This document shows positions 23,793 to 32,608 of a stretch of DNA of 33,858 nucleotides, piece by piece. Origin of the DNA: an uncultured Craurococcus sp. (GTDB lineage: Bacteria > Pseudomonadota > Alphaproteobacteria > Acetobacterales > Acetobacteraceae). Position numbers and translations under genes: made by a program. The stretch covers positions 1 to 33,858 of the forward strand of contig CADCTD010000176.1 of NCBI GenBank assembly GCA_902805545.1, given 5' to 3'. Below the pieces are notes generated by a model. The model was not told the origin of the DNA. It was given only the letters and a program-made list of their open reading frames with translations, and did no database searches. How positions within the stretch are numbered: position 1 is the stretch's first letter; every line of letters begins with the position of its first letter.

Positions 23793-24565
23793 GCGAGGCA
23801 GTGCTCTTCGAGGTGGTGGAGCCGCATGTCGCGCTCGTCACCATCAACCGGCCGGAGGCGCGGAACGCGGTGAATGCCGCGGTCGCCGCCGGGCTCGAGG
23901 CCGCGGTCGACCGGGCGGAGGCAGACCCGGAGATCTGGGCCGTGGTGCTGACCGGGGCGGGGCCGCACGCCTTCTGCGCCGGGGCCGACCTGAAGGAGGT
24001 CTCGGCCGGGCGGAGCGCGGGGCTGGCGACGGAGCGGCATGGCTTCGCCGGCTTCGTCCGGGCGGCGCGGACGAAGCTCTGGATCGCGGCGGCGCAGGGG
24101 CATGCGCTGGCGGGCGGGCTGGAGCTGCTGCTGGCCTGCGACATGGCCGTCGCGGCGGAGACGGCCAATCTCGGCCTGCCGGAGGTGAAGCGGAGCCTGG
24201 TCGCGGCGGCGGGCGGGGTGTTCCGGCTGCCGCGTGCGCTGCCGAAGGCCATCGCCCTCCAGATGATTGCAACCGGCGAGCCGATCCCGGCATCGCTCGC
24301 CCTGCAGCATGGGCTGGTGAATGCGGTGGTGCCGGCGGCGGATGTCCGGGAGGCGGCGCTCGGCCTTGCACGGCGCGTCACCGCCAATGCGCCGGTGGCG
24401 GTGCGGGAGAGCCTCGCCATCGCGCGGCAGGCCCTCGTCCTGGACGACGAGGCGCTCTGGCGGATGAGCCGCGAAGCGAGCGCGCGCATCAAGGAAACCG
24501 AGGATTTCCAGGAAGGCCCGCGAGCCTTCGTGGAAAAGAGGCCGCCGCGCTGGGTCGGGAGATAG
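23789..24565 (+). CDS. Enoyl-CoA hydratase/isomerase family protein
   Basis: This 258-residue crotonase-fold enzyme has the oxyanion-hole segments HAFCAGADLKE (60-70) and GHALAGGLELLLACD. Both glutamates that match the catalytic pair of rat enoyl-CoA hydratase are present, Glu112 in AGGLE and Glu132 in GLPEVK, 20 residues apart as in the model enzyme. The end EDFQEGPRAFVEKRPPRWVG is typical of hydratases. It probably adds water to an unsaturated acyl-CoA. The ATG overlaps the upstream stop as ATGA. The exact substrate is unknown. Confidence 0.9.
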   Translation: MSEAVLFEVVEPHVALVTINRPEARNAVNAAVAAGLEAAVDRAEADPEIWAVVLTGAGPHAFCAGADLKEVSAGRSAGLATERHGFAGFVRAARTKLWIAAAQGHALAGGLELLLACDMAVAAETANLGLPEVKRSLVAAAGGVFRLPRALPKAIALQMIATGEPIPASLALQHGLVNAVVPAADVREAALGLARRVTANAPVAVRESLAIARQALVLDDEALWRMSREASARIKETEDFQEGPRAFVEKRPPRWVGR

Positions 24566-24603
24566 GATCCGGCGCGGAGGGGGTTTTGGGGAGGAGAGAC
24601 AGA

Positions 24604-25554
24604 ATGAAGCGCAGAACGCTTCTCGCCGGGATGACGCTCGCCGCGCCGGCACTGGCGCAGGGCGAGCGATGGCCGAGCCGGGAGATCAGCCTCGTCACCG
24701 GCTTCGGGCCGGGCGGCGGCACGGATGTCGTGGCGCGGGCCATCGCCGCGCATATGGAGCGGACGCTCGGCGTCGCCATCCCGGTGCGCAACACGCCGGG
24801 GGCGGGCGGGACGCTCGGGCCGGGGCGGATCGCGCAGTCGCGGCCGGATGGCTATACCTTCGGCCTGGTCGGGCTCTCGGCGCTGGTGGTGGCGCCGCTG
24901 ACGATGGAGGTGCCCTACAAGCCCTGGGAGAGCTTCGACTTCCTCGGCTGCACATCGGAATTGCGGATCGGCGTGCCGGTCGGGCCGTCCATGCCGAATG
25001 TCCGGACGCTGGCGGATTTCATCGCGGAGGGGAAGCGGCGGCCGATCACCGTCGCCAGCACCAACCCGGGCTCGGCCGTCAGCTTCTTCGACTTGGCGCG
25101 GCTGGCGGGCATCCAGATCAGCTATGTGCCCTTCGGCAGCATCGCCGAGGCGGCGAGCCAGGTCGCGGGCGGGCATGTCGACACCTACACCGGCACCTCG
25201 GAGATGATCGGGCTGGTGCGCGGCGGGCAGCTCCGGATGCTGGCGAGTGCCAGCGTTGATCGCTGGCCGGACTTCCCGGATGTGCCGACGCTGATCGAGC
25301 AGGGCTACGAGACGGCGACGCGGCAGCTCATCATCTGGGCCGGGCCGGCGGGGATGCCGGCGCCGGTCCGCGAGCGGCTGGAGGCGGCGCTGATGGCGGC
25401 GGCGCGGGACCCGGAGGTGCAGGCGCGCCAGGCGGCGGGCGGCATCGCCAGCCGGGTGATCGAGGGGGCGCGGACCCTGGCCGCGATCCGCGAGGTGCAG
25501 CCGGGGGTGGAGGCGGCGCTCATCGCCTCCGGCATGAGCCGGAAGCGAAGCTGA
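24604..25554 (+). CDS. Bug/TctC-type tripartite tricarboxylate transporter binding protein
   Basis: This 316-residue protein starts MKRRTLLAGMTLAAPALAQ, a short signal sequence with a basic start and an Ala-rich cleavage site. The mature part has the family blocks REISLVTGFGPGGGTDVVARAIA, NTPGAGGTLGPGRIAQSRPDGYTF and DVPTLIEQGYE. Bug proteins bind carboxylates or other small polar compounds in the periplasm. No TctA/TctB membrane genes are adjacent, which is common for this expanded family. GGAGGAG lies about 10 bases before the ATG. It follows the hydratase by 38 bases on the same strand and may report or import that pathway's substrate. Its TGA stop directly abuts the stop of the convergent tspO gene. 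Confidence 0.92.
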   Translation: MKRRTLLAGMTLAAPALAQGERWPSREISLVTGFGPGGGTDVVARAIAAHMERTLGVAIPVRNTPGAGGTLGPGRIAQSRPDGYTFGLVGLSALVVAPLTMEVPYKPWESFDFLGCTSELRIGVPVGPSMPNVRTLADFIAEGKRRPITVASTNPGSAVSFFDLARLAGIQISYVPFGSIAEAASQVAGGHVDTYTGTSEMIGLVRGGQLRMLASASVDRWPDFPDVPTLIEQGYETATRQLIIWAGPAGMPAPVRERLEAALMAAARDPEVQARQAAGGIASRVIEGARTLAAIREVQPGVEAALIASGMSRKRS

Positions 25555-26016
25555 TCAGGCGGCGCGCGGGTTGCGCTGCCAGATGGCGTAGTTCAGCGCG
25601 CCGGCGAAGGTCACCCAGGCGAGGTAGGGCACCATCAGCCAGGCCGCCGTCGCGCTGATCGGGGCGAAGAGGAGGATGCAGCCGAGGATGGAGAGCCAGA
25701 GCAGCACCAGCTCGGCGAAGGCGAGGTCCGGCCGGCGCATCCCGAAGAAGACGCCGGACCATCCCGCATTCAGCAGGAGCTGCACGGCGTAGAGGCCGAG
25801 CGCGGGGCCGAAGCCCACCTCGCGCCATACCAGCCAGCCGGCGATGGCGATCAGGATGTAGAGCAGCGTCCAGGCCGGGGCGAAGAGCCAGTTGGGCGGG
25901 TTCCAGCTCGGCTTCGACAGGTTCTCGTACCAGTCGTCCGGGCGGAAGACGGCGCCCGAGCAGGCGACGAGGAAGCAGGCGGCGAAGAAGCCGAGCAGGG
26001 GGAGAAAGTTGTCCAT
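25555..26016 (-). CDS. tspO: TspO/MBR family membrane protein
   Basis: This 153-residue protein has five hydrophobic helices and the family signatures WYENLSKPSWNPPNWLFAPAW (given in part: KPSWNPPNW, residues 35-43) and LLLNAGWSGVFF. TspO proteins bind porphyrins and related tetrapyrroles and influence stress responses and, in photosynthetic alphaproteobacteria, pigment gene expression. The ATG at 26016 gives the usual length; longer in-frame starts would add an unlikely N-terminal tail. It is divergent from the kinase-like gene and convergent with the Bug gene, with no bases between the two stops. Confidence 0.92.
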   Translation of the reverse strand: MDNFLPLLGFFAACFLVACSGAVFRPDDWYENLSKPSWNPPNWLFAPAWTLLYILIAIAGWLVWREVGFGPALGLYAVQLLLNAGWSGVFFGMRRPDLAFAELVLLWLSILGCILLFAPISATAAWLMVPYLAWVTFAGALNYAIWQRNPRAA

Positions 26017-26105
26017 GCGGGCAGGATAGCGCATTCCGGCGGAGTGGTTGCCCCCCTCCGCGTCCGCGGCCATGCTCGCGGCGACTGACAGGGGAGGATG
26101 CGGCC

Positions 26106-27125
26106 ATGGGCGAGGCGCCTGAATTCGATGCCGCGCGGCTGGATGGCTTCCTGCGCCGGGCGATCCTTGGGCTTGCGGGCGAGATGGCGGTCGAGCGCAT
26201 CTCGGGCGGGCAATCCAACCCGACCTTCTTCGTCAGCTATGCCAATCGCCGCCTGGTGCTGCGGAAGAAGCCGCCGGGCGAGGTGCTGCCCTCGGCCCAT
26301 GCCGTCGACCGGGAGGCACGGGTGCTGCGGGCGTTGGCGGGGAGCGATGTGCCGGTGCCGCCGGTGGTGCTGTTCCATGAGGGGGCGGAGGTGGTCGGGA
26401 CGCCCTTCTATGTGATGGAGCGGGTGGAGGGGCGGGTGTTCGGAACCTGCGACCTGCCCGGGGCATCGGCCGGGGAGCGGAGGGCGATGTACCTCTCCTT
26501 CGCCGAGACGCTGGCGCGGCTGCACGATGCCGATTGGCAGGCGGCGGGGCTCGAGGGGTTCGGGCGGCCGGGAAGTTACTTCGAGCGGCAGGTCGGGCGC
26601 TGGACGAAGCAGTGGGAGGGGCAGCGCTTCCGCGACATCCCGGAGCTGGCCGAGCTGGCGGGGTGGGTCGCGGCGCATATCCCGCCCGATGACGGCGAGG
26701 CGAGCATCGTCCATGGCGACTACCGGCCGGGCAACGTGATGTTCGCCCCGGACGGGCCGCGGGTGGTGGCGGTGCTGGACTGGGAGCTCTCGACCATCGG
26801 GCATCCGCTGGCGGACCTCGCCTTCAGCACCATCCCCTGGCGGAGCACGCCGGAGGAGTATGGCGGGATGCGGGGGCTCGACCTCGCGGCGCTCGGGATA
26901 CCGGCGGAGGAGGAGTATGTGGCGCATTACTATGCCTGCCGCAGGACGCCGGCGCCGCGCCTCGCGCCCTTCCACCGGGCCTTCGCCATGTTCCGCTTCG
27001 CGGTGATCTTCGAGGGAATCGCGGTGCGGGCGCGGACGGGGACGGCGGCGGCGGCGGATGCGGCGAAGGTCGGGGAGCTGTCGGTGGCCTTCGCGCGGCG
27101 GGGACTGGAGTGCATCGAGGCGTAG
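26106..27125 (+). CDS. APH-like phosphotransferase (ACAD10/11-type kinase domain)
   Basis: This 339-residue protein has the aminoglycoside phosphotransferase/choline kinase fold. It starts with a glycine-rich loop region (ISGGQSNPTFFV) and a Lys/Arg-rich strand (LVLRKKPPGEV). The catalytic loop is HGDYRPGN (His203, Asp205, Asn210), and the metal-binding Asp225 lies in VLDWELSTIGHPLADLA. This subgroup resembles the kinase domain fused to acyl-CoA dehydrogenases in ACAD10/11, which phosphorylates hydroxyacyl-CoA. A role in unusual fatty-acid breakdown is therefore more likely than drug resistance. ETF-QO encoded next door fits acyl-CoA oxidation. GGGGAGG precedes the ATG by about 8 bases. Confidence 0.87.
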   Translation: MGEAPEFDAARLDGFLRRAILGLAGEMAVERISGGQSNPTFFVSYANRRLVLRKKPPGEVLPSAHAVDREARVLRALAGSDVPVPPVVLFHEGAEVVGTPFYVMERVEGRVFGTCDLPGASAGERRAMYLSFAETLARLHDADWQAAGLEGFGRPGSYFERQVGRWTKQWEGQRFRDIPELAELAGWVAAHIPPDDGEASIVHGDYRPGNVMFAPDGPRVVAVLDWELSTIGHPLADLAFSTIPWRSTPEEYGGMRGLDLAALGIPAEEEYVAHYYACRRTPAPRLAPFHRAFAMFRFAVIFEGIAVRARTGTAAAADAAKVGELSVAFARRGLECIEA

Positions 27126-27156
27126 CGGCACCCGGAGGCGCCGCCACGGCGATCCT

Positions 27157-28860
27157 TCACATCCCGCCGATATAGTTCGGCCCGCCGCCCCCTTCCGGGG
27201 TGCGCCAGTCGATGTTCTGCGTCGGGTCCTTGATGTCGCAGGTTTTGCAGTGGACGCAGTTCTGCGCGTTGATGACGAGGCGCGCGCCGCCATCGCCCGC
27301 CTCGACATCGCCGCCGGGGCCGGTGGCCTCGGGGTCGGGCGTGCCCTTCAGCTCGCGCTCGGCATCGGGGCCGACGGCCTCGTAGACGGCGGCGGGGCAG
27401 TAGCGGCTCTCGGGGCTGCGGAACTGGTCCCAGTTCACGCCCTTCCAGCGGCCCGGGTCGCGGAGCTGGAGGTGGGCGGGCTGGTTCTCCTCATGGTTGG
27501 TGTTGGAGAGGAAGACCGAGGAGAGGCGGTCGAAGGTCAGCACGCCGTCCGGCTTCGGGTATTCGATGCGCTTCGCCTGGGAGGCGGGCTTCAGCGTCTC
27601 GTGGTCGGCATGGTGCGGCCAGGTCCAGGGCGCCTTGCCGCGGAAGACATAGGTGTCGAGCGCGGCGCTCGCCATGCCGCCCCAGAAGCCGTACTTGGCG
27701 AAGCCCGGGCGGATGTTGCGGACGCCCTTCAGCTCCGCCCAGACCCAGCTGCCCTCGAGGGCGGCGGGGTAGCTGTCGAGCACGGCGGGGCGGGTTTCCT
27801 CCGCGATGGCGGCGGCGGCGGCCTCGGCGGCGAGCATGCCGGTCTTCATGCTGGTATGCGTGCCCTTGATCTTCGGCACGTTGAGGAAGCCGGCGCAGTC
27901 GCCAATCAGGGCGCCGCCGGGGAAGACCAGCTTCGGGATCGCCTGGAAGCCGCCCTCGTTCAGCGCCCGGGCGCCATAGGCGACGCGCTTGCCGCCCTCC
28001 AGCATCGCCCGGACCGTCGGGTGCGTCTTGAAGCGCTGGAACTCGTCGAAGGGCGAGAGCCAGGGGTTGGAATAGTCGAGGCCGACGACGAAGCCGATCG
28101 AGACCAGGTTCTCGCCCAGCATGTAGAGCCAGGAGCCGCCATAGGTGTCCGAGGTCAGCGGCCAGCCCGTCGAGTGCCAGACGAGGCCGGGCTTGTGCTT
28201 CTCCTTCGGGATTTCCCAGAGCTCCTTGACCCCGAGCGCATAGGTCTGCGGCGCGACGCCCTGGCGCAGGTCGTAGCGCTCGACGAGCTGCTTGGTGAGC
28301 GAGCCGCGGCAGCCCTCGGCGAAGAGGGTGTAGCTGGCGCGCAGTTCCATCCCCGGCTCATAGGCCGGACCCTTGGTGCCGTCCTTCTGGATCCCCGCCA
28401 CGCCGGCGACGACGCCCTTCACCTGCCCGTCCTCGATGATCGTCTCGGAGGCGGAGAAGCCCGGATAGATCTCGACGCCGAGCGCCTCGGCCTTGGCGCC
28501 AAGCCAGCGGCAGACATTGCCGAGCGAGACGATGTAGTTGCCGTGATTGTTCATCTGCCGCGGCGTCGGCATCCTGATCGCGCGCGTCGCCGTCAGCAGC
28601 ATGAAGCGGTCATCGGTCGCGGGCGTCGAAAGTGCCGGCGGGTCCTCGCGCCAGTCGGGCAGCAGCTCGTCGAGGGCGCGGGGCTCGAGCACGGCGCCCG
28701 AGAGGGTATGGGCGCCGATCTCGCTGCCCTTCTCGACAAGGCAGACCGTGGCATCGGGCGCGACCTGCTTGAGGCGGATCGCAGCGGCAAGGCCGGCGGG
28801 CCCGCCCCCCACGATCAGCACATCGAATTCCATTGCTTCGCGCTCTTCGGCCCCGGACAT
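27157..28860 (-). CDS. Electron transfer flavoprotein-ubiquinone oxidoreductase
   Basis: This 567-residue protein transfers electrons from reduced ETF, fed by acyl-CoA dehydrogenases, to ubiquinone in the membrane. The FAD-binding motif GGGPAG is at residues 18-23, followed by VEKGSEIGAHTLSGAVLEP. The C-terminal ferredoxin-like part contains SRYCPAAVYE and the CVHCKTCDIKDPTQNIDW cluster region, which provide the cysteines for one 4Fe-4S centre. It ends GPNYIGGM, as is usual for the family. The ATG at 28860 was preferred over one at 28881 because a perfect AGGAGG lies about 8 bases upstream of it. The gene is convergent with the APH-like kinase. Confidence 0.95.
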   Translation of the reverse strand: MSGAEEREAMEFDVLIVGGGPAGLAAAIRLKQVAPDATVCLVEKGSEIGAHTLSGAVLEPRALDELLPDWREDPPALSTPATDDRFMLLTATRAIRMPTPRQMNNHGNYIVSLGNVCRWLGAKAEALGVEIYPGFSASETIIEDGQVKGVVAGVAGIQKDGTKGPAYEPGMELRASYTLFAEGCRGSLTKQLVERYDLRQGVAPQTYALGVKELWEIPKEKHKPGLVWHSTGWPLTSDTYGGSWLYMLGENLVSIGFVVGLDYSNPWLSPFDEFQRFKTHPTVRAMLEGGKRVAYGARALNEGGFQAIPKLVFPGGALIGDCAGFLNVPKIKGTHTSMKTGMLAAEAAAAAIAEETRPAVLDSYPAALEGSWVWAELKGVRNIRPGFAKYGFWGGMASAALDTYVFRGKAPWTWPHHADHETLKPASQAKRIEYPKPDGVLTFDRLSSVFLSNTNHEENQPAHLQLRDPGRWKGVNWDQFRSPESRYCPAAVYEAVGPDAERELKGTPDPEATGPGGDVEAGDGGARLVINAQNCVHCKTCDIKDPTQNIDWRTPEGGGGPNYIGGM

Positions 28861-28953
28861 GCCTGGCTCCTCCTGGTTCACCCCGCATGTAGCGTCGCTT
28901 CGGGTTGCACGGAACCCCGGAGGCAGGAATATAGGCCGTGAACGGGGGCACGG

Positions 28954-29757
28954 ATGGAGGCGGAGACACAGGACGCGCTGATCGCGGCGCTCCGGCTGCA
29001 GCTCGACTGGGGCGTCGACGAGGCGCTCGAGGGGGAGCCGCAGGACCGGGTGGCGCGGCTGCCCGAGCGGACGGAGGCGCCGGCGGCACCCCCTCTCAGC
29101 CCGGCCCCGGCTCCCCTGCGCGCCCAGCCGTCGCTTTTGCCAGCGAGCGCGGCGGGCACGCGGGCGCAGGAGCTGGCGGCCGGGGCCGGCAGCCTCGCCG
29201 CGTTGCGCGAGGCCATGGCACGGTTCGAGGGCAGCCCGCTCAAGGAGACGGCGATGAACCTCGTCTTCGCCGATGGCGTGCCGGAGAGCGGGCTGATGTT
29301 CATCGGCGAGGCGCCGGGGGCGGATGAGGACCGGCTAGGGCGGCCCTTCGTCGGCGTCTCCGGCCAGCTGCTCGACCGGATGCTGGCCTCGGTCGGGCTC
29401 AGCCGGGAGCGGGACTTCTACATCACCAACATCCTGCCCTTCCGCCCGCCCGGCAACCGGACGCCGACGGATGCGGAGATCGCGCTCTTCCTGCCCTTCA
29501 TCCTGCGCCATGTCGAGCTGGCGCGGCCGCGCCTGCTGGTGCTGCTCGGCGGCGTCTCGGCCAAGGCCTTGCTGCGCTCGCGGGAGGGAATCACCAGGCT
29601 TCGCGGACGTTGGCATCAAGTAACGGTCGGCGATGCGCAAGCCTTGCCGGCGCTCGCCACCTTGCATCCTGCCTATCTGTTGCGAACGCCCTCGGCCAAG
29701 CGCGAGGCCTGGAGCGACCTGCTGATGCTGCGGCGGAGGATCGACGGCACCGATTAG
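28954..29757 (+). CDS. Uracil-DNA glycosylase-like protein lacking all cysteines
   Basis: This 267-residue protein belongs to the family 4/5-like uracil-DNA glycosylase superfamily. Motif A is [17 protein letters not shown] (starting at 118), followed by [14 protein letters not shown] and [20 protein letters not shown]. The C-terminal motif is HPAYLLR. The first 80 residues are a Pro/Ala-rich extension. Family 4 enzymes normally hold a 4Fe-4S cluster through four cysteines, but this protein has no cysteine at all. The expected first ligand position appears as Ser94 ([10 protein letters not shown]), and a later one as Phe in LFLPFI. The fold may persist without the cluster. It would remove uracil from DNA; catalytic activity is likely but unproven. 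Confidence 0.85.
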   Translation: MEAETQDALIAALRLQLDWGVDEALEGEPQDRVARLPERTEAPAAPPLSPAPAPLRAQPSLLPASAAGTRAQELAAGAGSLAALREAMARFEGSPLKETAMNLVFADGVPESGLMFIGEAPGADEDRLGRPFVGVSGQLLDRMLASVGLSRERDFYITNILPFRPPGNRTPTDAEIALFLPFILRHVELARPRLLVLLGGVSAKALLRSREGITRLRGRWHQVTVGDAQALPALATLHPAYLLRTPSAKREAWSDLLMLRRRIDGTD

Positions 29758-29790
29758 ATGCCAACGGGATTGTTATACATGCCTGTGGCT

Positions 29791-29803
29791 CCGGGATGCC
29801 CGG
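29791..29803 (+). other. Small hairpin between UDG and lytic transglycosylase genes
   Basis: CCGGG-ATG-CCCGG forms a perfect 5-base-pair stem 33 bases after the glycosylase stop. It may be part of a terminator, but it is short and has no T tract. The surrounding 29758-29893 interval is less GC-rich than the genes and probably carries the transglycosylase promoter. Confidence 0.25.
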
Positions 29804-29893
29804 CAATTCACGCCGCGGTGGAAACTGTCTCATCCTTGTCCCGTAATTGAGGGGTTGCGCTCCACTGCTCGCGACCGCTAACGGGAACGGGCC

Positions 29894-31756
29894 ATGCGCG
29901 CGATCAGACCCATGGCCCGTGGCTCCCTTCGCCCCCTGCTCCGCGGGGTCCTGCTGGGGGCGGCGCTGACGGCGGGGGCCACGGCCTCGGCCCAGGCGCA
30001 GAGGGCCGCAGCCTCGACCGCCATTCCGGCCCCGTCCGGCCAGACCGCGATGATCCTGCCGCGCCCTGCCACGCCCGGCGGGGTGGCCGGCCTGCCGCAG
30101 GTGCTCGCCCCCTCCGAGGTGGCGCGGCTCAGGCGGGTGTTCGAGGCGCAGGCGGCGGGCGACCTCGCCCTGGCGGAGCGGGAGACGGAGCGGCTGGAGG
30201 ACCGGCGGCTGCTCGGCGCCGTGCTCGCCGATCGCTGGCTGCGGCCGGCGGCGCGGCCGAGCCCGGCGGCGCTGCAATCCTGGCTGGCGCATTACCCCGA
30301 TCATCCGGACGCGTTGCGGATCCATCAGCGCCTCGCCGAGTTGCTGCCGCGGGGCACTGCGCTGCCGGCCCCGCCCGATGCGGCCGGGGCGCTGCCGCCC
30401 GACCAGTCGCTGGCGCCGGAGGAGCGGGACGGCGCGGCCGTGATCCGCAACCCGGCGCTCGACCGGGCGGTGCGGGACCGGGCGCGGGAGGGGAATGCGG
30501 CGGCGGCGCTCGGGCTGATCGCCAGGACCCGGGGGGTTTCTCCAGCCTATGCGGCGCTGCTGCGGGCGGATCTCGCCATCGGCCTGTTCCGCGCCGGGCG
30601 GGATGAGGAGGCCTTCCGCATCGCCTCGGAGACGCTGCGGCAGGCGCCGGGTAACAGCGAGAATGGCGTGGCCGCCTTCGCCGCCGGGCTCGCGGCCTGG
30701 GGGATGGCGCGCTACGACCTCGCGCTGCCCTATTTCGAGCGCGCGGCGCGGACCGAGGCGGCGGCGCCGGCCCTGCGGTCGGCGGCCGCCTTCTGGACCG
30801 GGCGGGCGGCGGTCAGGGCGCGGCAGCCGCAGCTCTACGTGTCCTGGATGACCCAGGCGGCGCAGGAGCCGCGGACCTTCTACGGCCAGGTGGCGCGGCG
30901 GGCGCTCGGGCTGCCCAACAAATTCGCCTGGGAGGGCGAGCTGGCCGGCGAGGCGGAGACCGCGGCGCTGGCCGAGACCGCCGGCGGCTGGCGGGCGCTG
31001 GCGCTGCTGCAGATCGGCCAGGGCGCACGGGCCGAGGCGGAGTTGCGGCAGCTCTGGGGGCAGGCGCGGAACAACCCCACGCTGGTCCGGGCGATGCTCG
31101 CCGTCGCCTCGGCGGCGGGGATGAACGGGCTTGCATCCCAACTCGCCGCAGCGAGCCAGGGGGCGGATGGCCGGCCGCGCGACTTCGCGCGCTTCCCGCT
31201 GCCGCGGCTGCAGCCGCAGGGCGGGTTCCGCGTCGATCCTTCGCTACTGTACGCGCTGGCCTTGCAGGAGAGCCGCTTCGACGCCGCCGCCGTCTCGCCG
31301 GCGGGGGCGCGGGGGCTGATGCAGCTGATGCCGGCGACGGCGAGCTATGTGGCGGGAGACCCGTCGCTCTCGGCGGAGAACCGGGACCGGCTGCATGATC
31401 CGGGCTTCTCGCTCGATCTCGGGCAGCGCTACGTGCATTACCTGGCGCGTCACGAAGGGGTGGAGGGCAACCTCATCCGGCTGCTCGCGGCCTACAACGC
31501 AGGGCCGGGCAACCTGCAGAAGTGGCTGCCGGCGAACGGGCACCGGGACGACCCCTTCCTCTTCATCGAGGCCATCCCGATCGACGAGACCCGGGCCTTC
31601 GTGCAGCGGGTGATGGCCTATTCCTGGATCTATGCCAGCCGGCTCGGCCTGCCGGCGCCGAGCCTCGACCAGCTCGCGGCCGGCAGCGTGCCGAGATTCG
31701 CTCAGCCTGAGGAGGTCGCCGCCATGCTGCGCCGGCGGCCGTCTGCGCTACGGTAG
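29894..31756 (+). CDS. Soluble lytic murein transglycosylase
   Basis: This 620-residue periplasmic enzyme has a signal-like N-terminus ([24 protein letters not shown]). A long alpha-helical superhelix of about 400 residues follows, then the C-terminal transglycosylase domain. The catalytic Glu459 lies in [22 protein letters not shown] in the ES motif, followed by [10 protein letters not shown] and [10 protein letters not shown]. It cleaves peptidoglycan glycan strands to 1,6-anhydromuramyl products. The layout is that of Slt70-type enzymes. The ATG at 29894 gives a complete signal peptide. It lies 29 bases before moaB on the same strand. Confidence 0.93.
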   Translation: MRAIRPMARGSLRPLLRGVLLGAALTAGATASAQAQRAAASTAIPAPSGQTAMILPRPATPGGVAGLPQVLAPSEVARLRRVFEAQAAGDLALAERETERLEDRRLLGAVLADRWLRPAARPSPAALQSWLAHYPDHPDALRIHQRLAELLPRGTALPAPPDAAGALPPDQSLAPEERDGAAVIRNPALDRAVRDRAREGNAAAALGLIARTRGVSPAYAALLRADLAIGLFRAGRDEEAFRIASETLRQAPGNSENGVAAFAAGLAAWGMARYDLALPYFERAARTEAAAPALRSAAAFWTGRAAVRARQPQLYVSWMTQAAQEPRTFYGQVARRALGLPNKFAWEGELAGEAETAALAETAGGWRALALLQIGQGARAEAELRQLWGQARNNPTLVRAMLAVASAAGMNGLASQLAAASQGADGRPRDFARFPLPRLQPQGGFRVDPSLLYALALQESRFDAAAVSPAGARGLMQLMPATASYVAGDPSLSAENRDRLHDPGFSLDLGQRYVHYLARHEGVEGNLIRLLAAYNAGPGNLQKWLPANGHRDDPFLFIEAIPIDETRAFVQRVMAYSWIYASRLGLPAPSLDQLAAGSVPRFAQPEEVAAMLRRRPSALR

Positions 31757-31785
31757 CGCCCGAACGAGATCACGGAGCGCCAGCC

Positions 31786-32325
31786 ATGCCGATCGACGAG
31801 AGCCTGCCCTTCATCCCGGTGAACATCGCCGTCCTCACCGTCTCCGACACGCGGGACCTGGCGTCCGACCGCTCCGGCCAGACCCTGCAGGAGAGGATCG
31901 AGACCGCGGGGCATCGCTGCGTCACGCGGGAGATCGTCCGCGACGAGGCGGATGCGATCGAGGCGGTGCTCAGGCGCTGGATCGCGGACCCCGCCATCGA
32001 TTGCGGGATCACCACCGGCGGGACGGGCATCACCGGCCGCGACGTGACGCCGGAGGCGTTCAAGCGGGTGCTGGAGAAGGAGATCGAGGGCTTCGGCGAG
32101 CTGTTCCGCATGCTCAGCTACCGCAAGATCGGCACCAGCACGATGCAGAGCCGGGCGATCGGCGGGGTGGCGGAGGGGACCTATTTCTTCGCCCTGCCCG
32201 GCTCGACGGGGGCCTGCAAGGATGCCTGGGACGACATCCTGCTGTTCCAGCTCGATGCCCGGCACCGGCCCTGCAACCTGGTGGAGCTGATGCCGCGGCT
32301 GAAGGAGCATATGCGGGCGGCCTGA
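31786..32325 (+). CDS. moaB: MoaB/MogA molybdenum cofactor biosynthesis protein
   Basis: This 179-residue protein of the MoCF-binding fold starts [17 protein letters not shown] and has the molybdopterin-binding loop [11 protein letters not shown] (76-86), followed by [23 protein letters not shown] and [18 protein letters not shown]. It adenylates molybdopterin before molybdenum insertion, as MogA does. The length and the LSYRKIG block favour the MoaB subgroup. It is separated from the transglycosylase gene by 29 bases, and GGAG lies about 9 bases before the ATG. Confidence 0.93.
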   Translation: MPIDESLPFIPVNIAVLTVSDTRDLASDRSGQTLQERIETAGHRCVTREIVRDEADAIEAVLRRWIADPAIDCGITTGGTGITGRDVTPEAFKRVLEKEIEGFGELFRMLSYRKIGTSTMQSRAIGGVAEGTYFFALPGSTGACKDAWDDILLFQLDARHRPCNLVELMPRLKEHMRAA

Positions 32326-32336
32326 CGTATCCCCTT

Positions 32337-32356
32337 GCCTTCGCAGCTGCGAAGGC
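32337..32356. terminator. Perfect 20-base palindrome after moaB
   Basis: The sequence from G32337 to C32356 (GCCTTCGC, AGCT, GCGAAGGC) reads the same on both strands. As RNA it would form an 8-base-pair stem with an AGCT loop, 12 bases after the moaB stop, so a terminator is the simplest reading. No T tract follows, so a DNA-binding site remains possible. Confidence 0.45.
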
Positions 32357-32423
32357 GCATGTAGTCGTCACCGGCGGCGCCATGCCCCGGTGGTGCCCGG
32401 CCGCGTGAGCGGCCACCCTGTCC

Positions 32424-32549
32424 GGTTTCAGTCCGCGCGCGGCCCTCCCGGCCGCCTTTGCTGGGCGAAGCGGGACCCGGTCGAACTGCCGGCGCACAGG
32501 AAGCCATCTTCCGGATCGACCCAGCCACGCGGGGTCTCCACCTGAAACC
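32424..32549 (+). other. Inverted repeat spanning the helicase leader region
   Basis: GGTTTCAG (32424-32431) and CTGAAACC (32542-32549) are perfect inverted copies 110 bases apart, within the 283-base gap between moaB and the helicase gene. They could close a structured leader RNA. I see no convincing gene in this gap. Confidence 0.25.
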
Positions 32550-32608
32550 CCGCGGCGACCCATGACCGGGTCCGCGTCAGGCGCCGCGTGTCTGGGATAC
32601 TCCATTTC

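Noticed and set aside
26106-27125. Antibiotic resistance kinase, from the aminoglycoside phosphotransferase fold
   Set aside because: The ISGGQSNPTF and DWELSTIGHP blocks match the acyl-CoA-related kinase subgroup, and the neighbours are fatty-acid oxidation genes.
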